Assembly: GCA_033063855.1 (NCBI GenBank)
Contig: CP093829.1
Coordinates: 17,887,537 to 17,951,536 of the forward strand
Length of the DNA stretch: 64,000 nt
From: Smittia aterrima
Taxonomy: Eukaryota; Arthropoda; Insecta; Diptera; Chironomidae
Direction of reading: 5' to 3'
The notes below the pieces were generated by a model. It was given only the letters and a program-made list of their open reading frames with translations, searched no databases and was not told the origin of the DNA. Below, one piece after another: positions 1 to 14,000 of this stretch. The translations under genes and the position numbers were made by a program. The first letter of the stretch is position 1. Every line of letters starts with the position of its first letter.

Positions 1-47
1 GAATTATATTTCAAGGATTCAAAGCTTTCAAAAGGTAAACAACTCAC

Positions 48-3000
48 CAAAGGTCCGCCAGAGTCGCCCTAAATAAAGAAACAAATAAAAATAGAAAAGT
101 TTAGCGATTAAAGATTTTTTTTTTCTTGGATGGTCAGCCTTCTCTTTAATTATTTTCTAGCTTTCTAAAAGATCTTACAAGAGAAAATTTGAGAAATTTA
201 TTCAATTTACCTGACAAGCATCAAAACCTCCGGACTGTTCGTTTGAAATTGAAGAAGATTTACATCATCATCATATGAATAGAAAAGGAAACAAAGTTAT
301 TACAAGACATGACCTTTACGAGAAGAAAAGGAAATCTCGTCATCGAAAAATTTAATCTTCTCTATATAACAATGAAGAAAGATCTTACTTCGTAACCAGC
401 GCATATCATTCCTTCAGTGACATTTAGCGTATCAAGCCACTCGTTACACAAATCTCGATTAAGGACGGGAACGACAACTTCATTTATCGCTGGCTCGTAA
501 GCTGTGTGCATTGAGTTGGGATTAGCTGTTTAGATGAGAATGAGAGTGTTGCATTGTTAAAATCTTTGTAAGGCTTTGTAATTGTTTAAACGACATCACA
601 AGGATAAAAAAAACTTCCGACAGTAATTAGCGAACTAATTGAAAATGTGTTTCCTGTTTAAATATCATCGTTGCTTCTTTCTCATAATGAAAACTTTCCT
701 CAATCTCGTTATCACGATGCAATTTTCATTGTGCATCAGAGCTTCCTTAATTACGCTAATTACATTTTGTCTCTCTCTCACTTAACTTCAACCAGAAGTC
801 TCTGAGTGAACAATGAAGAAAGCTGATCAGAGTTTAAGTTGTCTTTGTCATCTTTGGTGACAGACGAGTTCGTGAATGCTCACTGAGGTGAAGCGTCTTC
901 TCCCATTCTCTTACTTTCTTTTTGAGTGTCACAACTAAACATCCCCCGTGTCGTCTTCGTTGCGGAAGCACACATGACTCGACGTGGAAAAATGTTTGCT
1001 GCCTTCCAACCCTCGACAAACATTCACACATATGTGAGTTTGTTCATCAACATTTTCGGGGGTTTCTTGTCGACTGAATAGAAAACAAATTCTAAAAAGC
1101 GGGCAGAGAGAAAGAGAGAGCGGAGAAGGGAAGGAATTCAAACGGAAATTGAATTCCTGTCAATGCGAAGAGACAAAAGAGCTTTTCGTTGCTCGAGGGA
1201 GCTTCTTGTGGCATCGATTTAAAACGAACAAATAGAAAACTTACAGTTCTTGTCTTCCTTCTTCCCCCATCCAATTACTGTACAATTAGTGCCAGCGGGC
1301 AACTCCTTCATATCGGCTGGTGGCAGACAAACGGGCAATAAGTGATCATGGAATGCTACACGTGTCGCCAGCTGCAGGAAGAGAGAGAGAGAGGAAAAAA
1401 ATCGGTTGAATAAATAAAAGGCGATTAAGGCTCTCGAGATAAAAAAAGCTTTTCCGTACTTGAAACAACGCAATATCATTGTCATGTGCAACGATGTCGT
1501 TGTACTGCGGATGGGGAATCACTTTTTTGACCTTGATCTTCTGTCCGTAGTGAGCATGAGAGTGTCTCCTCGTCATCCCTAACTGAATCGTCCAATCGTT
1601 TAGATTGCGAAGCGTGTGGCTGCAAAAGCAAATGTTGACGTTAAAATTGAATTTCCATAAAATAAATTAACAGCTTATCGTACTTTCCAATGCAGTGCGA
1701 AGCGGTCAATACCCATTGGTCAGCAATTAAAACTCCAGCGCAATAGAAAATTTCCTCTGGTCCACCGAGAATCGCAGCGAGGAATGGCCAATCACCAGGA
1801 TTCGACTCACTTCCTCCAATTATTCGAGTTTTAGGAATTCTCCGCTTCTTTGTTCGAACCTTTCCGCATTCAAAGTTTGTGCATGTCAATTCCGCCACAA
1901 TTTGGGACTTGTCGTCGTTACAATTTGCGTAGTCCTTGAGTAAGTTTGTCGTTTTCCTCTGAGACATTCTCATCCATGCGGTTGGATCTTGATTGGACAT
2001 GATAGTGAAGTTTGTTCCTCGCCGCATCAAACGACTTGAGTTCACCGAACTATAACCAAGCATTGAGCAAACTTTTGTTGGAGATTCTTCGAGAATCCAA
2101 TTGCGAATGCAAGCTGGCTCCCATCGTTTCTTAGCGGCTTTGTAAACCTCCAACGTTCCCTTTCCTAAGTCTCCATTCGTCGAACTCAATCGAATGCAAT
2201 TTCTCTCGTCTTGAGCGTAAGGACAAGTTACAGTTCCATCGCAAATATGTCGATCGCTCATGCACTTCCTCTCACCACAATGAATTGATGAACTGTTGCA
2301 AGGAGCACATTGTAGTTCATCTGTCTGATCGAAACAATCAACAACACCATCACAAACATATCGGAATGGAATGCATCGCTTCTTATCGCATGAGAACTCG
2401 CTGCAAACAGGCTTTCGTGTTTTCAACTCCTTCATCTCTTTCCCGCCAACACATTCTTCAGGATTGGATGAGTCAGAGAAAAGCTTACATGATAAATATT
2501 CGGGAAGTTCTAGGCCAAAGACATCGAAGAAAAATCCACAGCGTCTCATAGTTTCAATACATAAATTCTTGCATGGCGGTACAGGCTAATGAAGAGAGAG
2601 GGAAAGGAAATGTTTTTCAAGAAATTGTTCAATCATTGGAAATGTCTGACAAAAAGAGAGGAGAAGCCTCTCCAAGGTTAACAATTCAAATTCTTATCTC
2701 ACCTTTCCAACTGAACTGCATTTAGGCACGAATAAAGAACACAGATATAAAGGAACTAGCTCAAAGCACTGAACATCTACAAGGGCATCGAACTGCTCAA
2801 GTTCAACTTGAGCTTCAAGCTGTGGAAATTTAAGAATTTACTTGAAGTTTCATTATTGAAAACAGCAAAAAACGAACCTGGCCAAAGTGTCCGATGTAAT
2901 TGGGAAACACGGTGTAGTTGTAGGGAAGTTTATGATTTTGACAGAACTTCAAGATGACAGGAAGACAAACGCCACGAGCTGGATTTGGATCAGCGTTCGA

Positions 3001-4976
3001 TGTGTCAGCGGAGTCCATCTGCGTTGGAACGCTAATCGTTTTGTTAACGAACTTGATGGTGGGATATGCGTTAAAGTAAGCAGCTAGGCCTCCGGCAATG
3101 ATAAGTAAAGCTAATGCATTCAACAGAATCTGACACAATCTGAATCGCAATCGTCCACGTGTCACGTATGGGTTTGAGTTTTTACGCGCTCGCAATATCT
3201 AAGGGAACGACATGTGAATTATCATTCAACGAATCGATTTTTTTTTACCTTATGTTGCAACGACATGTTCGATCCATTGGAAAACCTGACAATCGTTTGC
3301 AAACTCGCAGGCGTAGACGCACTTTTGATAATGGCAGATGAGCTGTTGTTCGGCTCAGCAGTGTTCGAATCCTTAATGATCTCATCGGGTGTTTTGTATG
3401 GTTGCTTGTCTATGTCACAAAAGTTTCAATCATCAAAAGTTTAATCAAAGAGGATTTAAATAAAATTTAAAAAATTTATAAAAAGCTTACACGTATGAAG
3501 CTTAACAGCTAACAGTGGGGCTTCCATTACTTTGGAAGAATTAAAACCGGGACTAGAAGTCTGACTAAAACTTTCACTCGATATGTTTGAATCTTGTCGC
3601 TTTGAGCCATGAGCTCCTCGACTCACACTTCGGTTCATATTCGACATTATAAAGCTATCAGTTGAGTTCTGCTGATGAATGATTCTTGATTTATTCATTC
3701 TCGATGCATTTTGAAGCAATGGCGCGTCCATTGTTTTTGTATTGTAGCCGGGGCTTGACATCATTGAATCACTCGAGATGTTTGAGTCTTGACGTTGATT
3801 GATTTTTGAGTGATGGATTTGGCTTAATGACGGCGGTTTGTTTAGATTCTCATCGACTCGATTGAGGTTCAATGAAGAGTCTCGAGCCTTGACTGTTGAC
3901 AGGAGCTTATTGTTGTTAATCATAAGAAGTCTGTTGGCGTCCAATAATGACTCACTTGACTCAGCTAACTGAGACGCACGAAGAGGTGGCGCGGGAGGAG
4001 TTCTCTGTCTTATTCCTTTTCTTGCAGGTACCGCTGGAAGCCTGCGCATGTGAGTCGACTTTATTGGAGTAATTGACCGGTTATTATCCGAGTCGATGGA
4101 ACCGCTGCTCGAAATTTTCTTCGTCAATCTCTGATCGAAGTTGAAGACATTAACATTCTTCTTCAAGATAAAAGGTGAATCGGTAAAGTTACTTTGAAGC
4201 GAGTCAATGGTGTCGGCACGTTGCAAATCCGAAGAGAGATAACTGTCGAGTGATGATTGAGTGTCTTCCGATGAAAATCTTCCGCGAAATTGTCGTTGAT
4301 TTGTCGTAACCGATGAGCGGTCTGTGTCGAAAGCTGAGATGTATCCTGTATCGATTGTTGTCTGTGAGCGACTCGAGTCACTGGACGATTGGTTTGGATC
4401 GATTAATTGACTCTTCTTGTCGAAAATCACTAAGTCATCGGAATCTCCAATGTCATCGAAACTTATTGAACACAAATCGCTCGAGCTTTCCAACTTGTTG
4501 TCAGCGTCTGTTAAGCTTTTACTTGGCGCTTTCGAGGCCTTCGAATTGATTTTAGTTTTGCTGTTTGGTGAAGCTTTTTTCTTTTGAAATTTCCCTTGAA
4601 ATGTTCTCGGCGGTAATGGCGGCGGAGCTAACGCCAAGTTATTTGGCGGTTTTCTCTCTTTGGCCTTTGGAACGTTTATCTCTGTTTGCGGTTGACTGGC
4701 AGACGAGTGTCGTCTTGCATTGTTCGTAGGTGACACTGACTTAACTTGCAAGCAATTCTTCTCTTCAGACAAGGTCCCCTTATCCAACAGATCAACAAAG
4801 CAGTCAGTTGGTAAAGCGAGACTTGAAGCCCGATTCCTATTTTTTTTTAAAATAAATTAGAATCGGATTTATTTCATATCAAAATCCTTTAAGAGAACTT
4901 CTTACCTTTTCTTTAAGTCTGAATCAAAAAACTCAAAATGCTGCACGCCCTCAATTTGCTTTACCCGGGCCGTCAT
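48..4976 (-). CDS. Corin: Corin-like type II transmembrane serine protease (3' end outside window)
   Basis: Eleven coding exons: 4906-4976, 3491-4836, 3249-3409, 2878-3198, 2703-2819, 1684-2585, 1460-1619, 1245-1371, 389-501, 211-234 and 48-68. All phases close and give 1121 codons; the last exon lies left of position 1. Order of parts: cytoplasmic tail of about 545 residues, Ser/Pro-rich with SH3-type motifs such as PPLPPR; one membrane segment (about 548-568); frizzled domain (about 604-705); two LDL-receptor class A repeats (733-765 and 768-802); a scavenger-receptor-like region; then a trypsin domain activated at R926/IIGG. The catalytic triad is H969 (LTASHC), D1021 (DNDIAL) and S1117 (GDSGGP). 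D1111, six residues before the serine, predicts cleavage after Lys/Arg. This order (membrane segment, Fz, LDLa, SRCR, protease) is that of corin; fly corin also has fewer Fz/LDLa units than the human protein. The ATG at 4976 follows a splice acceptor at 5006, so there is at least one 5' UTR intron. Physiological substrate unknown. Confidence 0.9.
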
Positions 4977-5005
4977 TGCGACAGTGATTTAACGTTGAGA
5001 AGGAT
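4977..5005 (-). other. 5' UTR part of corin coding exon 1, with splice acceptor
   Basis: On the minus strand a pyrimidine-rich tract ending in tgcag (AG at 5007-5006) directly precedes 29 nt of untranslated sequence and the corin ATG. This is a good acceptor, so the promoter and at least one non-coding exon lie further right, somewhere in the 5-15 kb gene-poor region. I could not place that exon. Confidence 0.6.
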
Positions 5006-5007
5006 CT

Positions 5008-8000
5008 GCAAGGAGACAAAGGACAGAGAATTTGTCAAAGAGCTTCACTCAGTTGATAAATGATAAAAATATTTCATGACTTGGAGTCAGAGGGAAGCTC
5101 AATGAAGCAGTTTGTGCAACGCAATGACATGATGAATATTAAAAGAAAGATCTTAGTTTTGTTTTTGTGCGATGAGTTTGAAAACCTTTCAGAGCAAAAT
5201 AGTTTTCATTGGAAAAACTAATTGATCGTGTTGCTAAAAAAATATCACATACGATGTGAATATTGCGATGCGGTTATTATCAAGTTACCAACATTCACAA
5301 ATAAAAAAAGCTTTTGCATTCACTCAACTTTAGAATTCCAAACGAAAAATATTCATGCGAACACTTCAGTTATAAATTAGCGAGAACAATATAGTTCAGT
5401 TAAATGATGAACGAATGCTAATTGAGATGAATATTTTGCAAAGTTACTTCAACGCTTTTAAAGTTCCCAACCAAATTGTTAAGCCTGAAGACTTGTTTAG
5501 ATTTGTTTAATGACAACATCATGAGACTTTAATTAACAAATGAGCTTACGTTTAATTAAATAATTACACGAAAATAAATTTGTCTTCACGTTAGCATATC
5601 TGCGGTTTCTAACAAACGAATGAAAGTCTTTAAGAAAATTGTTCACTCTAAAGCTTCTGCGAAACTTTCAACTAAAGCTCTGCCATAATTTAAAATCAAT
5701 TTTTCTCTTTCTTGTACGTGAGGGCTTTGTTTATACGTCTGACAACAAGTTTTCAGTGACAAATATTTTAAATCAATGAGAAAAAAAAAAGTTTTTCTCT
5801 TCTCGAAACGTCGGCTGAATACAAAACAACTTGTTGATGATGACGAGAAACTCGAGAGTCTGATAATAAAGTTAAGTCGACCAATGAAGTTTTAGTTTGG
5901 GGAAGAAGGACATCAAAGGGAAAAGAGTTGATTCCTCAGAAGATTTCGAAACAATAGAAACGCTTTGGGGTCTTCTCGGAAAGCTCTCAAAAGCTTTCAA
6001 AGTTTTTCTGATAAAAGCTCGTCCAGGAAATTATTTTCTCTGTGGCTGTTTGAGAAGTTTTGACATATTATTATTTCAAAAAGCAAAGGGGAACAGGAAG
6101 ATTTAATGAAACGAAGGAAAATTCTATAGAAGGCACGTGAGTGAGTGTCAGACATTGAAGGATAGGCGAAAGGAATTTTTTTCAGTTTCCATCTCACGTT
6201 CCGTGCATCTACCTTGGGCAATCTAAGTGATATTGAACTCACAACGTGCGAAGGGAGAACTCAAGAAATTAGCTTAATTGAGTTTCTTCAACTCGAAGTT
6301 GGAAATTGCTTTTTAAAACAAACCTCGTCGTTCGACGGAAAGTTCACAATTTCGTTTTCACTCTGTCGACTGTCGCTAGGAAGAAATTTATGATGAGGAG
6401 GGGAGGAAGTTCTGACGTTCAACGATTTATTAATTAGAAAAAAAAACTTGATTCTCTGTACGTCCCGTTATTGCGATCTTTAATCAAAAAGTTTATGACA
6501 ATGGAGAGTGTCGGAATTGGAAGCCATGACGTTTATCGCTGATTTTTTACTCTCAACTTGACATTAAATATTTGAACAAATAAGCGATCAAGGAATGAGA
6601 GCAAGCGAAGTGAAGATAAATTCCTTTGCTCGATTTTCCCCGAGAAAAGCGCAAAGCAATTTCAATAAAAGAAAACTTTATCGTTGATTTCAAAACAGTC
6701 TTCGTGATCTGAAATTCCATGCAGACAGTTCGCGAAATGGAAATCTGTGAAGCAACCTGTGAAAAATGAAAGCCCTTAGAGCGTATCAAGGAATTAATTC
6801 CGGGCTCTTGGCTCGAGCAGATCTCGGAGGAACGTGAGAGCACTGATTGCTTTTATCATGCGAGCGAACAATTTCTAATTCTGAGGAATCGAAATGCGAT
6901 TAAAGAATTGTTGATTTGATGCTTAAACGAATGTTCTTGAAGGCTTTGATTTCTGATCTTTCACATTTTTAAGAAGGAAATGAAGTATTTTTCAGGAAAC
7001 TTGCGATTTTATTTATCAGCAAATTTCATTCATTCTTCAACAAGGAGAAGCCGGAAGCTTCTCGAATCGATCTTTCTTAAGGAACTCTCTCTTATCATTT
7101 TATTGATTGATAGCAATTTATTCTGGAGACTTTCATTTACTTGAGGGAATTTCCCGCATTCAATTAATCATTTCGCAAGCTTCATCATCAACTGAAGGCA
7201 AAAATGTTTACGGAAAACAATTCAAAGTCGAGTGAGTGATGTCTCACTTAAATCAATCGATAATTGAAAGAGCGCGCATTGAAATTGTATTCAATATCAA
7301 GAAAGCAAACGAAGTCTGAGCCGATTACGAGAATAAATCAGAGAGACGCAAGTCTGGTTCGCAACAATGTCGATGCTAATGTTAATCCAAAACACGTCAA
7401 GTGATTATTATTGATTGTCTCCTAAGATACTCGTCCTTCACAATGATTGACTCTCGACTAGGATTCACAGACAATCTTCAATGACTTTCATTATTTGCTA
7501 AAGTAAATTGGACCGAGAAACTGTCGTTTGATTTCGCAATAAAATTTTATGACTTCCTCTCACTTTATCACTTTTCCAAGCGAATCTCGGCCAGAAAAAA
7601 ATAAAAGTCCTCCGAAAAGTCAATTAAAGCAAAGCACTTGACATCTCTCGCTGCCGTCATTGATGATTGATGGTCCAACGCGAGTTTATGACAACACAAA
7701 ACGCTCGTTAATTGCAAATTGGATGAAGGGAGGCTTCGGTACGCGAAGGAACTAATTAAAGCGATTCGAGATGTTTTTAGTAAAAATCAGTCAATGAAGT
7801 TCATTTGGGATCGAAATTCAAGATGATCATCTTAATCGTAAAAAGGAGCTTTGTGATTACAACATTCGCTCCCACGCTTAAAAATTGTGATAAACAGCTT
7901 CAAGCCAAAACTCGTACAGAGTTTATTTGCCATGATTTGAAAAACGTTCGAGAGACTTTCCTCGTAGGTCGTAGCATTGAAGAAAATATTTCTCGAGAAA

Positions 8001-11000
8001 ACAAACATTTGAAAGCGTTTCCTTTACTTAAGTGGCCATGAGACTGCCACGAGAATCAACCTAAGAAAGAAGGAAACCCGAATTTACATTGAATTCTTGT
8101 TGATTTATGCGTAGCCACATTTTGTTTATTTCACGAGAAGCTCTTACTTGAAGAGATTATCAAAGTCCCGGGATATCAAATCGAAGTTCCCACAAACAGA
8201 AAGTTTTCAATTTCAAATCAGTTTCGCTATGCTCAAGTAGTCAAAAGCTCTTCAAACTCAATCAGACGATTTTAAGTTGAGGAAAAAAGTTTTCAGACGA
8301 AGGATTTGTTTGCTCGTGCTTCTCTCTCCCTTTCGTTTTAATATTGTCTAACTATGTTGCTTTCATTTAGAATTCACATCGGCGAAGAATGTTTTCCCTC
8401 GATATTAAATTTAAAAGATTCTCCGTCCCATGAAATATTTTTTTTTGAGAACCAAAGCAACTGGCGAGTCTTGTGCTTGCTTCAAAACTCTGATCATCGC
8501 ATTAAGGCAATTGCAAAAAGCAAACTCTGCTTCTTTTCTCTCTCTCATCTCAAAACTGTTTGATTTATGCGATACCACATTTTTTGCGAAGATTTGCATT
8601 AATTCTAAATGCTCGAGTTCTTAAGAATCGCTTACGTAAATCCTCTAGAGATTTCATTCTCGTTTCTCAGAGAAATGAAAAGCATTTGCCGAAGACCGTA
8701 GCATACAAAAAGAACATGTTTTGCTTTTATTGCATCGTTGATGAAAGATTGAAATCGAGAGAGAAAGAGTTGCGAATCCAATAAATGCTCATTGTGGATC
8801 ATCATATTGACGATACGAATAGAAAAGATAACCCGTTAAGTTGTTAGCATCAATAACTTGAAGACTCATGCAATAAAAGTTCCCGACTTCTTCTAATTCG
8901 CTCGACTTTTCTCCATAACGACAGGAATGGAGAAAATTGCGAATCTGTTTCGTTGAAGCTTAAATATTTATTCTACCAAATCAACTGTTGGGTTGTTGCT
9001 AACGGATATTTTTCTCGAGAACGGAGAAGTAGGCGGAATTTATTTTCTCAACAACTCAAAAGAAAATAAAGAATAAATCTCAAGGACGAACAACAGAATT
9101 TCTTTTTCTGCCTCTGAGAGCTACTTGCTAGCTTATATTTGCGAGCGAATGCGAGAATTGATATTGTTCACATGCAAATGAACCTTTCACTCTCTTTAAA
9201 CTTACAGGGAATGCTAGGAATTTCAATCGCATTTTTCTTGCTAAGATTTCTTGGAACTAGAAAAGCTTAAAGTTTAAAAGAGCTTATTTTAATTGCTAAC
9301 TCAGATTTCAAAGAGCAACATTCTAATTAGCGCGTTAAGCTTCTTCAGAAAAGCTTTTGATTGATTTTTCAAATATTAAATATTCGAAAGCATCTAGAAA
9401 GTTCAAGAACAGCTCAAGTCTTAAAGTTTTCTCTTTATATTATGTCGAAAGCGTGGCCTCGATACATTATGTTATGAAAGACATTATCCAGCGTTCTCTA
9501 ATGGAATTCCTTTGGAAAATTTATGCCGCTGCTTGCTTCGTCTTGCGGCGACGTTCGTCAATAAACAGCGGCAAGAAACAATCTTCTCTGTCACTCACTG
9601 CAAAGCTCGGCAAAATGATGAAATTTACTTTTTTTTTCTTCCTCGCTTGCCTTCACGAAAGGCGCCGTAATATTTCAGCGAGCTAACAACACAACAGGTC
9701 CCCAGATTTTCTTTTCCCTCTGTGTGTGTTGTTGCAAAATGATTACAGTCGAAGCAATAAAAACAGATTAAGTCAACGTTCGAGCCTTCGTGAAAGACGG
9801 TATAGAATTTTATTTCCCTCTTTCTTTCTTTTTCTCCTGGCTAATGTTACTACTTTGGGTCTTTTCTGTCGAGCACTTCGAGCATCAGCAAATCGTGACA
9901 TTTAAGAAGAGAAAAGTTTAAAATGATAACGAGCAAGGTGACATTAAAGAAGCGATTTCTCTCCAAGCTAAAGCATAACGTGAAGCGACTAAATGCCGAC
10001 GAGGAGAAAAACTCAGTCGAGCAAGCGATAAAAACTTTTCTCCTCTGTTTTAAAAGGATTTCCTCCTGTCTTTCTTCTTCGTGACAGTTGTTTTGTTTTT
10101 GTTGCTTTGGCGAGTGAAACTTGAATTCTCTCTCGGGAGAGAAACAAGGTTAATGGATCTACGAGCTTGTTTGTACGTGTATCTATTTTTTGGGGTCTCT
10201 GAAGACCTTTGGGGTCATTTTGACGAGACAAGTTTGAACTTGCCCGTCTGCTCTTCAATCGTTTGTGTCAACAGAGGAAAAATTTTCAATGACAATTTCG
10301 ATTTTCTTCTTAATCAAAATGCGATATTGCTTCGTCTCAGTCGACATTTAAAAATAGAAGAAAATAAAAAGCTCCGAGTTAAGAGGGGAGCAAACAAACG
10401 AAAATATTTGTTCAATCTGATTTCTTATCGTGTTTTTTAGCTTTTGCAGCAAAATTTCCATTTCAAATTATGCGCGTGTCGAAGCGTGAATGAATCTCAA
10501 AGCGAGTTGTCGCACCGCTTCTATTGAATCATTCAGTCAAATGTTTTCCCGCTTCATTCGTTGATTCAATAAAAGGAATTTTGATTCCGGCAAAGCAAAG
10601 AAATTTTCCAAATTATGAATTAAACCAAAATTTGTTTCTCAGAAATGAAGACTTCGTAATTTGTTGCCAGGTGTCTAACATTTTCTGTTACGACGACTAA
10701 GACAAAACCTTCTACGACACATCAATCGCGTAATTGACGTTGCGATGGTTTCGATTTATTGTGAAGTCGTCGTCGTCGTAAGATGAAGTCGATTGTGCTT
10801 TGTAAACAATCAGATCCAATCTGTGAATTAAGTGCCTGATATCATCGCGCCTAACAAATACAGTCGCTTTAATTCAATTGCTTGCATTTATCATTCAATT
10901 TACGCTTCAACAAAAATTCGAAGAAGGTGAAGGTGGAAGCAAAAATATTCTCTGTGCTTCGCAATTTCTGATATTTATAGCAAATTCCAGTGAAATTTGC

Positions 11001-14000
11001 AAATCCGATTTATTTGTTGATCTTTTTTCTATGAAGTTTAAACAGATGTTTTCAGTTATTTCCTCGCGGCAGTTTTAATTATCAAACAAAATGAAAATGT
11101 TTTACAAAAAGTTTTAACGTTATATGTCAACTCTCTTGTATAATATTTAAATATAAATCTCACGGAGTTAAATTGCGCAAATTTATTCATTCGCCACAAG
11201 AAGAAAGAAGCGGAAAACAAATAAATTTTGTTTTGCATTCAATTGCAGGTATTCGTTCTCGCAAACTTGAACAAAAGAAGCAAACTCGATTGTTCTTGCA
11301 TTCATTGGAATCATTTAGAATCCAGGGTGAGAAAATATTGGGTCGTGAAAAGCTCGCTTGAAAAGCTTTTGATGCCGTAGAAGAACTTTTAAACAATGTC
11401 AAGCCCCTTCTATAGCGAAAGAAAAAAGTCCTTTCATTAAAAAGCGTCTTCGTTCGGATGAAAAGAAAAGATTGACAGACTTTTGTTCTAAAAGAAACCG
11501 AGTCAATGATTGTTTCTGAGTTTAATAAACAGCAGTTTCCTATAGAAACGATTCTATTACACGAGACCTGGAGCGATTACCTTCAAGGTGACTTCTCGAT
11601 CGAGAGGATATTAAAGAAAGTAATCTGATTACAAAAATTTCTTTACATTTCCAAGACGGTCTTCTAAGTCATTTTCTTCGTAACCAAGTCAACTCTTTCT
11701 TCCTTTTCAGCAACTAAATTTCCTCGTAAAGTCTTTGACAGATGACTCGTCAGAAACTTCCATTCTCCTCGAAATAGGTTTGTAATTTTTATTGGTTTGC
11801 ATGATTAACCAGAACAACAATGAAGCTTTGCCTTCGTTTCAGTTTCGCTCACTAACAACACAAAAAACCGATTGAACGGGTAAAATCGATAGCGTTACAA
11901 GGCATACGATGCGAGCAGACAGTAGAAAATGAGCCAGTCGACATTTTCTGAGCGCTTAACGTGTCTCATCGTTCATCCGTATGAAATCGATTTTTTCGGA
12001 GCAGACTTTTTGATGATTACATTTGAGCTGAAAGCTCCGCTACCTTTCTCAACAAAACTTTTCTTCTCTCACTCACTCACTCATTTCTTCGGCTTATAGA
12101 AGACGAACGAGCCTTACTCGTTCTGACATTCATCATATTTCATTTTGCGCTCTTTTCGAGGAAATCAATAAAACAAAAAGCTTTTTTAATCCATAAATCA
12201 CTTTATCGAAAATATCATTCTCTGTCTCACAGTCCGTTTCATCTCTTGTTGATTTGATGGCAATGCGGAATGAGATTGGAGAACTCATCGGATGATTTTA
12301 GAATGAAAGCAGACACTTAATTACGTAAGACCTTCGAGAGGAATTATTTAAACGCTTTTCGCTCTCCATTAAGCGACGATGTTAAAAGCTCTAAAGCTTC
12401 AGAGTCGCACAAGACGACGAAAGCGTAGAAATCAATTCGACTTTTATGAACACTAACGAAGCTATGACCAGAATAATAAAGATTACTCACTCTTTATCTG
12501 TCTCGTTTTACCCCGCGGCCGGGGCGAGGAGGGGGCACGAAAGAAATCTCTCGCTCACTCACTTTCACGGCTGTGTAGATAAAAGAAGGAAATCACAATA
12601 AAAGTCTCTGGCTAACTTTCTCAATTGCGAGCACACACTTTCGTCACTTTTTGATAAGCACTTCTTAATGAACTCTCGGAATTCTCGATTGATAAATTCA
12701 ATTTCACGAGAACGACATCGCCGGAATAATAAAAGGAACACTCGATTCTCTTTCTTATCACCACAATCGAAATATAAAAAGAAAAAATTCCCCCGTGAAC
12801 TTTACTAATTCCTTTTTTTCTCTTTTAGTTATTTTCTTATATAAAGTTGCACAAAGCCCCCGGAGAAACTGAAAGCTGAACAGAAAATATCAATTTACGG
12901 CACCGCGGCTAAATAGGAGAACTGGGAATGAAAATCAATTTATCACGGGCGAAAAAGAAAGTAAAAAAGATAAATCCGAGAGTCTCACGTCCGACTTGAG
13001 CGAGATGATCTTGAGAATCTTTTGCTTACTTTTATTCTCCCTGTGTTATTATCCTGTGTTTTTGTTTGTGCAAATTGCTGGAGACAAAGTTCAAAAAACA
13101 CGTTTTACGTCTATGACTGACGCCCACACAGTGACTCGCTGCTACATATTTCACAGTCGGATTGTACTCGCCTTGGAAAAATCATCATTCGTGATTTTCG
13201 TAGTAAAATCTATAAAACAAATCGGTTCTCATGTTGGCACGAAGAGGACGAAACAAGCAATCTCTCTCGCTCTGGCTAACATGAAAGTCGTTTCGTTGAG
13301 CTTTCACACAGACAACGGAGCTTTCGTCTGCTGTTGCCGAAGAGAAAATATATTGAGCATCGGGAAAAAAGACGGGAGCCGAGAGAAGAACCTTCATCTG
13401 TAGACGAAATAGAGATGAGAGAACACGAGAGAAAGTTGTAAGAAAACTTTTTAAATTCTCAAAACAAAACCATGAAATGAGCTTTTGCGTTTTCCCTCTT
13501 GATTTACTATAGTTTATTCTTTGCCACATGTGAATTGAAAACGAAAACTTTCTCCTCTGACACTTAAGTAGAATTGCTTCGCTCTTGTTTGGCGCCTGCG
13601 GTGCTCAGATAACGATAAATAATTTTACACCTTCATACGAAAGCTATTTCGTTGAGTGCAAGTATTTTTTTTTTATTTATGTTTTCCTCTGCAAGCTCAA
13701 AACAGTTTATAGTTTTCCAAGTTCTCTCTATCTCACTATTCCGGGAAATAAAAAGAAAAACAAGGAACACGGGAGAGGGGAAAAGAGGCACGTGTATAAA
13801 AGTATATCCTCGTGAAGGTCATTGACATAAATGACCTGAGAGAATTGGCGATTGAACAACAAGAATGTAAATTGGATTCGAAAATGAGTTTTCAATGGAG
13901 CACACGGAATTTTTATATCTTCGGCTCTCAATATGGAAAAATTAAGAGGCTTTGCTGGAAAATTCTGAGAAAAAACAACACGAGCAAGTCGTTTGAAAGC

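Noticed and set aside
1378..1396. GA-rich microsatellite-like run in a corin intron
   Set aside because: It is simply the polypyrimidine tract (on the minus strand) of the acceptor of exon 1245-1371.
8101..8590. Similar segments (tgatttatgcg...ccacatttt) at about 8100 and 8560
   Set aside because: Similarity covers only some 25 bases with mismatches and does not extend to flanks; too weak for a repeat family.
10081..10440. Open frame of 119 codons with hydrophobic start
   Set aside because: It opens at GTG, not ATG, has no domain, and overlaps an equally long frame on the other strand; looks like chance in gene-poor DNA.
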